Of a stretch of 64,000 bases of DNA, positions 50,065 to 61,200 are shown in pieces. The DNA is from Nemopilema nomurai (Eukaryota; Cnidaria; Scyphozoa; Rhizostomeae; Rhizostomatidae), in assembly GCA_003864495.1 (NCBI GenBank), contig PEDN01001357.1:558001-622000 (forward strand). The letters are read 5' to 3'. Numbering within the stretch: position 1 is the stretch's first letter; each line of letters starts with the position of its first letter. A program made the translations under genes and the position numbers. The notes under the pieces are model-generated. The model was given only the letters and a program-made list of their open reading frames with translations, had not been told where the DNA came from and ran no database searches.

Positions 50065-52255
50065 ATTCATTTCTGTACTTAATATTGAATTTTTTATAAA
50101 TCAAATCGACATTGTTGAGGTTCTGTTTTTAAGCAGCGCTGTGATTTGTCCGGATGATCTTCCCGAACCCGGAACTAAAATCGATTTTGCTCGGAATGAA
50201 CACGAATGTTATACTGCAACGGTGGGTGCGTGTAAGTTGGACTATAGCTGGTATGTTCTTAATGTGCCTTACTATCCTGGTAGGATACCCTGTTAATTCC
50301 GGTTTTAAAGATTCCGGTATCAGTAGCGCCAAACGTTTGACCATGAACTGTAATTCTAATGACAACTGACGCTACGGAGAGGTATAGAATCATGGCAATG
50401 GTGAAAGAAGAGACTGCAGCGAAAAAATTAAAACGCGGCAACAATTTTCACAATCGACTGTCTTTGTTAACTGTCTTTGACGACTGTCATCTTTCTATAA
50501 CTCCGCTTCCCTCTAACGTAAAATGTTAAATGATCTTGCTCCAAATGCTAACATCGTAATACAGGCATTGGTAGTTGATGCTGCACCGCAGTGGCTTGCC
50601 AAATTGTACTTTAGGCAACCGTTGTAAGAGCAAAAGATTTGCGTTGCACAAATTATAAATCGCTTTACGTGAAGCAACCAGGATGCAGGTTATTTTGTAC
50701 CGCCATTGCGTAACAAGTTGCCAGGGGAGTTACATCAAAAAGCAATAGCTTTGGATTATTTCTCTGCGCCTCGTGTCACTCACTGGTGGTATTTTTAGTT
50801 TACAGCAGTTATGATGCTATATCGAGTAAAGTTTATTGTGCCTTGGACATAGACAAGAGAGAAAGAGAAAGATAAAAACACGTTCTTTTAGCATATGTGA
50901 TCCACCTGAAAGTTCGTCTCTGACAGCGTTTAAAGGCACACCTAAAGGGCTGTGACGACCCCCTGGAAAGTTGTTCTGTGTCCCAGTCATGATATGCATG
51001 CATCTGCTCAGGGCCGGGGGGAGACAAAAACACGAAGAAAGTGGTCAAAGAGTAGCAAAATGAACGAATTGAGGTATTTTACTTAGTGCAGGAAAAGGAC
51101 AACAACTCCCGCATTTACGCACATTTTAAACTTGATTCGAGGCCTAACGCACTACAGTAGTCTCCCGGATATAAGAAACACAATTTTAAGAAAAACAGAC
51201 CCTAATTTTTACAGAAAAGCCTCGTTGATAAGAAACTGGCGAAGGTTTTAAAAAAAGCTTGTTTCCTATTCAAAAACTTATGTAGCTTAAACCCATGTGA
51301 AACAGATCAAAACATTTATCATTCCAAAATGGTCAAATGAAATAATACTTTGGATGCAAACTAAGCAAAAAGCACTTTTTTGAAATATTTTTGGCGTTTT
51401 CTAAAAATGGCAAATCCAAATCAAAATAGTATATGGTACTTTTATCACAATCATTGAGCTTGTGTCTGGGTAGATGATTTATAGCACAATATGGTTTTTC
51501 AATCAGAAACATTACCCTGATATTAGTAAGTGTATATCTCATTTTATCAGAAGGCATTGGGCCTAAAATCAAGAAAGTTGTTTTTTGCATGCGTGTCCCA
51601 TTACTGTATTGCTGATCTGCTGAACACCAGAGTAAGACAATGTTCTGTGCAAGGAACACTTGAAGTTAAATTTGTCGCTATAACACTTGATAGAATTTTG
51701 TGAATCATTGGCACCTTAACGATTAACAAGTTCGTGTAATAGCAAACCTGTCCAATTTATCTTTACAAGCTCATAGCAAATTTTTCGTTAAAACAAAACT
51801 CGAGAGCGATTGAAATTATATGGCCTATGCTGTGTCACAAGGAAAATAGAGCCACGGAATGGACAATTGTACCTGACTCCAACAATTGTGGGGCAAACTT
51901 TTTCAGAACAGTTCGTGGTGGAACCATATTTACTTATCTTTGTATCTTCAACTCTATTTTTGACGGATTGCATTGAAAGATTCCTGCTTTTGTATCTGTT
52001 AATGTTTACCGAATAAAAACAATCTTTGTTGCAAGACCTCCAACTGGATAGGATCTTGTTTCGGGGGTAAACAAAGATATTAAAAAGGTATCCAAAATTA
52101 TAAAACTTTCACCCCAAACAAATTGTTTTTGCGTTTAAGCACAGTTCTCTTATTAACTGTGGTTGAAGTTAGAGGTCTTGCACTAGCGCGTCCTTTGCCG
52201 CCCAAATCTGACTCTGTCTACGAAAAGTCTCGTGTGGGGCAGAGGGACTTGCAGA
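50065..52255. other. Intergenic, no gene seen
   Basis: About 2.2 kb between DNA2 and the Myb/SANT-like gene. Short open frames on both strands overlap and show no family resemblance. No canonical AATAAA lies close behind the DNA2 stop. I see no clear repeat structure. Confidence 0.4.
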
Positions 52256-53716
52256 ATGGCATCATCTCCTGATAAAGGCATTGAAGTGTATGTTTTCAGC
52301 ATTTGATTTAGCTTATTTAATAATTATTTTGAGTATTGTTCAAGACATATACCAGTAATAGGGTGTATCAGACATTTCAGCAGCATAGCCATGTTATAGC
52401 CTATGCAGGAATATTGTTTGATGTTGTCTTATTAGATCTCCCAGTGCAGAGGTTGGTAGGTAGATTACGGGGGACATCTTTTGAAAGTTAAAAATTTCAT
52501 GAAAGAAGACATATGTTGTCACTGTTTGTGTATGTTACATTGGAAAAATTTTAATTTTTAATATCTCAATCCAGCAAAGTAAGCATTGGTATGAACAGGC
52601 CTGTGTCTTTTAAATATTTCGTACGAAGCAATATTGATATCAACAACTGATTGTCTTAGCAGCATAGGCTACAAGTACCATGTTCTCAATATATTTCTGG
52701 GACTTTGATAAAAATGAGTTAAATTTGACAAGAAGTTTAGAGAGGTTTGCATATTCATAGATTGGTGATAACTCAGTACTTAAGCCACAGTTCATTCAAC
52801 ACAAAATATTCTTCAAGACAGAGTCAATGCAAAGATATTTATTAAAGATCAATATTTATGATATTCAGCATGCTAATTACCTGATACTGTAGTTTCCCTT
52901 TGTAATAGTTTAAAATGCTGTTTTGAATAATTGTATTTTTCTTTCTTGCCACAAACATTGCTTGTTTTTTACAGCAAGTGCAGCAAAAGGTGGACAGAAC
53001 TGCATAGTAGGCTGCTATGTCAAGTGCTTTTGAAAATTCAGCCACTGCGTTCCAAAGGTGGGGCACATGAAAGAAGCAAGCTTTGGGAAAAAGTAGCCAA
53101 TGAATTTAGTACATTATTCAACACTTCTGAAGTATCTTTTAGTAAAAGAACTATCCGAGATCGATTTCACAGTCTTTCAAAAGCATTTGAAAGAAGAAAG
53201 TCCAGGTGTTTCCCTGGCGGTGTTACAGATATTGACAAGATGATGAGTGATGTTAAGAGAAGTGGTTCATGTAGAAAGAAGGAATTGCAACAGATTTTGA
53301 TCAAGAATGCAAAGAAAGGGACAGTTGATAACATTCTAGAGTTAATGAAAAGTGGAGAAGCAAAAAGTGATGGTGGAGAAAGTAAAAACTTAGAGAAGAC
53401 AAACCTTTGTGATCCAAGTTTTGAAAACAGTATCTCAGAACTGGAAAGGCAGTTGAAGAATGAGGAATTAGAATTAAGAAGGCAGGAGATCAAGTTGAAA
53501 GAGAGGAAGCTAGAACTAATGAGAAAGGAGTTAGATGAAAAGGAAAAGGGGCATAATATTTTGTTCCAAGAGCAAGAAGAAAGAACTAAAAAATTAAATG
53601 ATGTAATATCTATGCTTAAGCAGCAAGTTGACCAGCAACAGGCTGTTTTGATTGAAGTTCAACAGCAGAACCAGATTCTTCTTTCCTTATATCAGAAAAC
53701 CTTAGAGAAAAAATAG
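52256..53716 (+). CDS. Myb/SANT-like DNA-binding protein with C-terminal coiled coil
   Basis: Two exons (52256-52287, with a strong GTATGT donor, and 52975-53716; phase 2) give 257 residues. Residues about 12-85 form a Myb/SANT-like trihelical domain: KRWTELHSRLLCQVLLKIQP, then a RSKLWEKVANEF helix and a TIRDRFHSLSKAFERRKSR recognition-like helix. After a basic hinge, residues about 160-255 are an almost unbroken Glu/Lys/Gln/Leu coiled coil (LELMRKELDEKEKG) suggesting dimerisation. This layout is common in metazoan MSANTD-type proteins, many of them derived from the Myb-like partner of Harbinger transposons. No transposase gene is beside it, so it is either domesticated or a lone copy. DNA targets are unknown. 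A poly(A) signal AATAAA at 54321 lies about 600 bp behind the stop. Confidence 0.75.
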
Positions 53717-55290
53717 AATTTCAAATCATTTTACATTCTTCAGTGTTTAAATTATGATTCATTTTAATTGTCTATACTAGGAAATTTTGACTTTAAAAAA
53801 GAAATTAACTGTTTTTATCTAGCAATTGTAATTGAAGCATATTCTGTGCCAGAAATGGACAGAAGGCCTGGTACTGGACATTTTATTTATTTCCATTCCC
53901 TGGTATTTGTTGGCAATTTTAACTTTGTTTTATTCATTTTGTTAATTTTGAAAAAATGTGTAGGATTTTTAACAGCATTACTTATAACTAGGATAATTTT
54001 TGTTCACTTTTTATGACATGTATAGTTATTTAAGCTAGGGGATTTAAGTTCCATTCAGAATTTTTGTATTCTTTTAACTTTATGAAGAGATACTTTTTTA
54101 TTTTATCATTTAGAGAGTCTAGTATTTTATCCTGCAAACTGCAATTTCCTTACCTTCTAAGCATTTTAAAATAGACCAAACCAACAATGCAGTGCAACTG
54201 AGACTTGCAAGAAATGTAAAAGATGGAATATGTTTGAGACATGCTTTTTAAGCCTTTTTTAAAATTGGTTTAATACCTGGGTTTTGCAAGTCTCTTTTCT
54301 GGCTGTACCCATGAATGACAAATAAACACAACTTTGTGTGATCTGAAGTTCTTCTAGTCAATGAAGAGCTCCACTATGTTATGACTTATATTTTCCAGAT
54401 AGGTCAATGCGAAATTAAAGAGATTCTTGGCGTTTTATACAGAGACCATTGAAATTGTGTACCACAGAGACGTAGCCTCTTGAACTACACTTCAGTTTCG
54501 TTAAGTTTTATGTGAAGATTAGAACTTGTGTAGATACTCGTTAAATTTTTTTATAGGTTAAGACTGCATGGAAAGATTGCAGAAAGCTAATCTTTATGGC
54601 GTACTTTACTTCACGGTCAATCATGGTTAAAGTGTTGCCATTATGGAGCGTTTTTGCTTATGCAGGGCACCCCTTAAGCACAAACTTGTCTCCAGTTCTT
54701 GGCTGATACCGGTTAAGAGAATATCATTGGGTATTGTGGAGGGGGGGGGTGGGCAAAGTGCCCCCTAGCTGGCACAAATCCAGACAATTATTTATAACAC
54801 CATTTTGTCATGAAAACGTTTACCAAAGGAGGCAAATGATAAAGAGAATTGTTTGAAAATCGCTGATGGGCAGGGGGTGTTTGAAAGCTGTTTTCACAAG
54901 AAAATTATTTCATGCAGACAATCCGCTGGATAATGGCATAAAAAATAGGAAAATGCGTTTGCGCTCCCGTAATTTGTAGCCTTCATGTAGACGCTTTCTG
55001 TAGACGAAGAGACGAACAGGTCTCTAAGCACATAATCTCCCTTTGAAACTGAAATATAAACAAAAGTCTTTGCGTAGTGTCAACTCTCTGTCACAGTTGA
55101 TGACTTCCACAGTTGTCATTTGTGTGGGAAAACTTCCAATACTATAGTCCAAGACATGCGAAAGCATGATTTGCTGACAAGGAAATACTCTAGTTTGTCT
55201 GTTGCCAATAGATTTTTCAGTGGCAAAAATTGCAGCAAGGATCTATTGACAACTCCTGTTGGTTTTCGTTTTTGTTAAAAAGGACTGAAA
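53717..55290. other. Intergenic with the 3' UTR of the Myb/SANT gene
   Basis: The candidate poly(A) signal AATAAA at 54321-54326 is followed by a TG-rich stretch. The remainder leads to the integrin promoter. No coding exon is supported. Confidence 0.5.
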
Positions 55291-58200
55291 ATGATAATTC
55301 ATGCGAAACGTATCTTTTACTGCTTAATACTGATTGTAACTAGTGTTATCCAAAGTGTATTTACCTTTAATCTGGACACAAGAACGGCGAAAACTTTCAA
55401 AAGCAATGAGGCAGGAGACTATTTTGGATATGCGGTTGCAATGCATCAATCTGGCAGCGACTTTTGGTAAGTGTTCTAACGCATCTCTAATTTTCATATC
55501 TTAATTCTACATTAAAAGTATTTTATTAGTATTGTCTTGCTAGTTCTGTCGATTTGTAGAGGTTTGGGCTAGGGTTAGCATAAGCATAATTCTACCGATT
55601 TATGGTGTTGTACGAATCTACTTCATCGCATTTCAAGCGAGTTCGAAGTCAGGATTCTTGATTAAGCGACTAGTTTGAAAGCAATCGTCTCAAAAGTAAA
55701 AACGGCTAAGAAATCACGATTCTAGATGAGAGCTAGCTTTTCTTCCGTGTTTACTTTTTGCAAAGGTTGTAACGCCGAGATGCGAAAAAAGCGTAAAAGG
55801 AAAGGAGTAGAAACAAACTAGTGAATAGGACACATAGTTTAAATCGCATCACACATTTTAAAGATATCTGGCAGGCCGTAAACGTGATAGATAACAGATT
55901 GCCAGAATATATTATATAGATCTGTCAGACTGTTTGTCGGATTAATGACTCATGCGAATGTACTCAATATGGGCCTGCTCAAATCTGACGCATCCAGAAT
56001 CGATCGAAGTCGAACTGGTGGATTATAGAACTACTCACGAGAGCTTTAGTCGATTATAAGGAACAAAAGAATTCATTGCAAATTGTCAAATGCGGCCTAT
56101 ACAATATTATGTAAAATGCTATATTATGTCATTTAAAGGTAAATATGAAAACTATATACAATCCGAAGGACGTTTAGCTTGACAAAAGTCACGTGTTTTT
56201 TGAAAAGTCAAAGTGTTGGCTACCTTAAAAGTAAAAAATTGGATTTTATCCATATTCCTACATGACGTCATATGCAAAATAGATTCATTGCTTGATTAGG
56301 GTAGCTCTTTCTTATTGATTATCTGTTGAAGAGATTTTCACATTTTCGGCACTATGGTATCCTCGTGGCTTCTTCATTTCTAGGTTCCAGTCAATTATAA
56401 AACTAAATCTTGTTTTACAGATCAATTTTTTGCTCAAATTACTTTAAAGTAATATTGCTAGTCACTTGTAAAATCCTCGTTTTGCCACACTGTATGCATG
56501 CTTGCTTGCCTCGTTTTTATATTGACATGGAAAGTACGCTTGCCTCGTTCAGGGCTGTGGTTGGGGCTCCGAAGGGAACTGACGGAAAGGCGGACCAGGG
56601 AGCTGTATATAGATGCAATTTGAACAGCAACTCAGGATGTCTGAAACTCCCAATCGATGACGGTTGTAAGTAGAATAAAACACGGACCACCCTTTACTGC
56701 TTTATTCATTTGGCATTTGCTGGAAAAGTTGTTTAAAACCTTTCTAAAGATATCTTATTGAGGGAAAATTGCCAGAATAATATATATTTATATATTTTAC
56801 CCCCCTGCCGATAATCAATCTCGACTGAAGAGTATAATTTGGGCAGGCTTTTGCTTTCAGTATATATTTGGCTACTTTTCAGCTGATAACCTAAAAGGAA
56901 AAATAAATCTGCAAGCAAATTAAATTGCAAACATATTTGTGCTCAGTGGTTAGTGGCTCTGACTACGGATGCAAGGGTCCGTGGTTCGAGTCCCTGGCAT
57001 GACCAAACTTTCACCCAGAGAGAGAGTCGCCAGCTCTTTGTATTCCCCTTTGCATAAATAATTAGGTAATTTGCAAGTGTTTGCAACAGTTCTCTAAGTA
57101 CGCTTTCTGTTTATAATGATAGTGCTTTAGCCTTGAAAGTGAATTCGTTTGAACGTGCAAGGTTCCTTCTATAGACAGCAGCAATAAGAACAAAACAGAG
57201 CAATGGATGGGTGGATCTGTGCTTTCCTTTGGAACTGACAAGGAAATCGTGGTATGTAGAAGCATCGTATTTGAAACCAGCGATAGTAGAGAGAAGTGAC
57301 AAGGGGAGAAGCTACCTTGGTGGTAATAAGTGCCCCCAACTAGACATTAAACGATATATACGAGAATGCGAGCGGTTTTACCCAATGCAATATCAATTAA
57401 CCTTGTATGCAAACTGGATTTTCGTATTGATCATAGTCTCTTTCAAAGTGTCAATATCGTCAAAGTTTTTCTAGAAGATTGGTCATGGCCAAGCCCCCTC
57501 CTCTCACTCCGAATGCAGCGTTGATACCAATTTTTGCTCCATGATAATGACCTCTGACTCTTTATAGGTCTCAATGCAACTCTTATTACTCCTTAGTTCT
57601 TAATTGTAGGGGGGCTGACATTTTTTTTAAGGAGGGGTCTTATAAGGAGGGGGCTGGAATCTTTTTGAAAAGTTCTAAAATGGGTTAATAATAGATTGAA
57701 GCACTTAGATTTTCCGAACTTTGTAACTCAAAATTGGGGGATGACTTTTTCCATGAAATACATTTAAGGGAGTATTAATAAATGGAAATAGGTATACAAA
57801 ATTTCTGAAAAATGGAGTTCATCCCCCCCCCCCCCTACAATTAGGAACTTGAGAGTGGCAGGGCTTCCAATGGGTCTCAAATAGCGGGGGTGGGAATGCG
57901 AGTGTACTTGGATGGTTGATTGATTAGCTATTATAGCAGATGAATTTTTCTTCCGAGCACATGTGGGTATTTTGTGGGATTGGAGAATAGAGAATAAGAT
58001 TTTATTCTTTTTGCATGTAATTTTGAATGTGCCCTTCTCCCTAAACAGTAAAAACATGCAACAATGATAAATTGAAAATCGAAATTCTTGTGATCTGTTG
58101 GGAAATGAGAGGAAATCAAGAAGGTGGGGGTGTGGCTTAGAAAAGTTGAGAAGTAGAATATACGAAATGTAGAGATTGTAGGGAAAATGCTTTCAAAAGG

Positions 58201-61200
58201 CCAAAAACATGTTTATCTTTTTTAAGTCATGTGACAATGTCATTGTTTTGAAATTCATTGTCCGTAGGTGTGCGCTCCGAGATTCAAGGATCTGTTCAAC
58301 GGGTTGTGGCTACATGGACGCTGCGCAGTGCTGAATGGAAAGGATTTCTCACGTGTCAGGTTTTGGAATCCTCAAACTAAATCGTGTAAGGATTTAAGAG
58401 TGTATCTTTCCCCATATGTTTTTAAGGCCCAACCTAAAATTTAATATTTCAGCTTATTTAAGGATATTCTCTGCATGATGGATAGAATGCATGTTAATAC
58501 GTTCCATGAAATCCTCTGCATGATGGATAGAATGCAAGTTGATACGTTCCATGTTTTGGTCTGTACAGATTTATACCAGTCATTTGGATACGCCTTGCAA
58601 GGCTTCAGTATAACAAAGAGCCTTTCAACAAGAACGCATCTAATCACTGGAATGCCAGGAGCTTTGAGAAGTAAAGGCAAGTCAAGCCACTCAAATATTC
58701 AGCTTACTCTTTCGTTGCAGATTGCACGATGATTTTTTTTTATTTAATCTTAGAATGTCGTTTAAAATAAAAAGGGCCTACTCAAGAGTCAAAATGATAC
58801 CAAATAGATATTACCGAGAGATATGGTACCTTAAAAATTATTCTTATAATGTTTCCATTTCTTATATAATGTAAATCTGAGACAACAAATTTCCAATACA
58901 AGTCATCTAGAAGTAGGCCTATAAGAAAAATTTGATGCGGTAGTAATTTGATTTTTAGGGAAAATATTTAGTACATTACCATGATATTATGGCCCACTTT
59001 AGCCAATGTGTTTTTAAAACAACATATGCATGATTTGTACCACTTTGTTTTACAGATTTGTACCCTCTGAACGGCCCTTTGTTACTAACAAGCAGGCAAA
59101 CAATGGAGCCATCTGTTTAATATAACTGAGCCTTTCTTAATTGTACTTTTCATTGGTATGTCCATGCTTTTCCTCATTCGTCCCCTGCCCCCCCCCCCCC
59201 CAGACAACCAATTCGAAGCTTTATTCCATAGCTCTAGATAAATTTCAACAACTTGTCATTATCAAAAATTGCTCTCCAAGATCCTCAACGAAGCGCTAGA
59301 TTCACATTCTTATCTTCTCAATCTTTTTAATGCTAGGATTATATTATCCGTAGCCACTCATTGCTAAGTTTTACCAAAGTATACAGGAACCTCTCTTCAA
59401 CTATTTTAGCCATTCTTTTCAGGTGCCGTTGGATCGGAAAAGCTAGACAGTGTTACTGGGAAGTACCCTTCATTCTTCGGGCGCTCTGACGATAACAGGC
59501 TATACGAAGATGGATACATGGGTGAGGCTACCTTCCTTTATCTTTCTGTTGAAGATACTGAGAATTTTGCTGTGCATGGCAAGTGATTGTACATGAGAGC
59601 TTCTTAGAACGGTTCCAGATAGACCTTTCCTTCTGAGCCGACAGTTTTGGCGCTGCTAGCTGTTTGCCGTTTGCCATGTCAACGAAAGGCCAAGCCGTTC
59701 TCAGCTTTAAGGCGATTCTGATTGGAGCAAAGGATTGTTGCTGTTGCTGCAATGGATTCATGAACCAGATATCCGCATCGAGGAAGCTGTACTGACAAAC
59801 GCAGGGGGCGATCAAATATCCCTGCTAATAAGAGTCTTGTTCAAAGGCACTTTATGTTGATCCGGTTAAACAGAAAGATTCAAAGAAGCAACTATCGCCT
59901 ATCCATGTGAATTGCATGGAGGACTAGCAATCCTTTTATGTAAACCCTACCAACCTGTCCTTTGCATGTTTTCTCTATCCCGATACATTGAAATACATCA
60001 CATCACCTTTATTTAATAATAAGAATTTATTCTTAATACTTTCAGGCTACAGTGTTGCTTGGGGACAGTTTTCCGATATCAGCCAACGCATATACGGGGG
60101 TGAGCTTTAGTCAATTCATGCTTTGAATTTAACCATAATTCGCTTTCTTTCATGAATTTCTCCCCCCTTCCCCACACTAGACCAAGTCACACCTTTTTGG
60201 AACTAAAAGCCTGATTTTGTACCAAAACTAACCATGGCAATCTTACAAGAATACTTGGTATTGGAATTCTTTCAATTTACCTTTTTATTTCCCTTTAACG
60301 TTTCACGATTCAAAATGATGAAGTTATCGATATGATGCATGTATGACATATAACTTTAAGGTTGGTGAAATAACAGAAGGAAGGTTTATATTACCATAAT
60401 CCTACAACTGATGTTAAAATTGTTTCATTAACGTAATTATTATTCCAATGCATGCCGGGATATTCACTTCTTTGAAAAAATCGCCCTAGGCCATTGCGTT
60501 CGTCTAGCTCGTTTAAACGCCGCCCTTCATCTGTAAAGTGTTCATCGCAGGTAATAGTTCTTTTACTATGCGTTCAAAGTTGCTGGCATGATTGAACCCT
60601 ATTGCCAGGGTTTCTATGACTCCCCTATGATTAGACTCTCGCCCAGCTTCATCTAAACATGAGTAGGATCATTGCAAAGCTCAATTTCACTGGTGAAAAG
60701 CCAAGGGAGAGGAGCTGAGAGGGACTAAGGCCAAAATTATTTCTCCCTGATTTTGAGATGGCTTTAGCCTTTGTAATGGTCTTTTAGGCTTGTTTATCAA
60801 GGAAGCATGCAATAAGGTACATAATGTGAAATTAGTAGGTCTAGAAGTGGCTTATCGAAGTTCTAAATGATTAAGTGCTCTGCGGTACAAAATTTAACAA
60901 ACTTCGCAACTGGCTATTTATTCTGACAGCTTTTGGTTATTTTCCGACGTTTGCGTACTCCGAGGAGTATCGGACGAAAAAGTGCTTTAACTATGCAGAA
61001 ACTAGTTCCACTTTTTATTGCCATTCTAAGTGATTCGTTGATGTTTAATGTTTTCCATCAGCCTCTTGAGTCACATTTGCTTTCAGCTTAGCTCTATACC
61101 ACTGCCCGGAGACATTAAATGTCAACACGCGTAGATGATTTAGAAATGAAAAAGCGTTATAAAAGCACTTATAAAGCATTTACACAAAATCTCTTGCAGA

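Noticed and set aside
56941..57003. Functional tRNA gene
   Set aside because: The B box is perfect, but no acceptor stem pairs and the T stem is mismatched; a SINE head is more likely.
59528..59815. 95-codon minus-strand open frame with a poly-Gln run in an integrin intron
   Set aside because: No splice partners, no family resemblance, and length compatible with chance; a decayed insert cannot be excluded.
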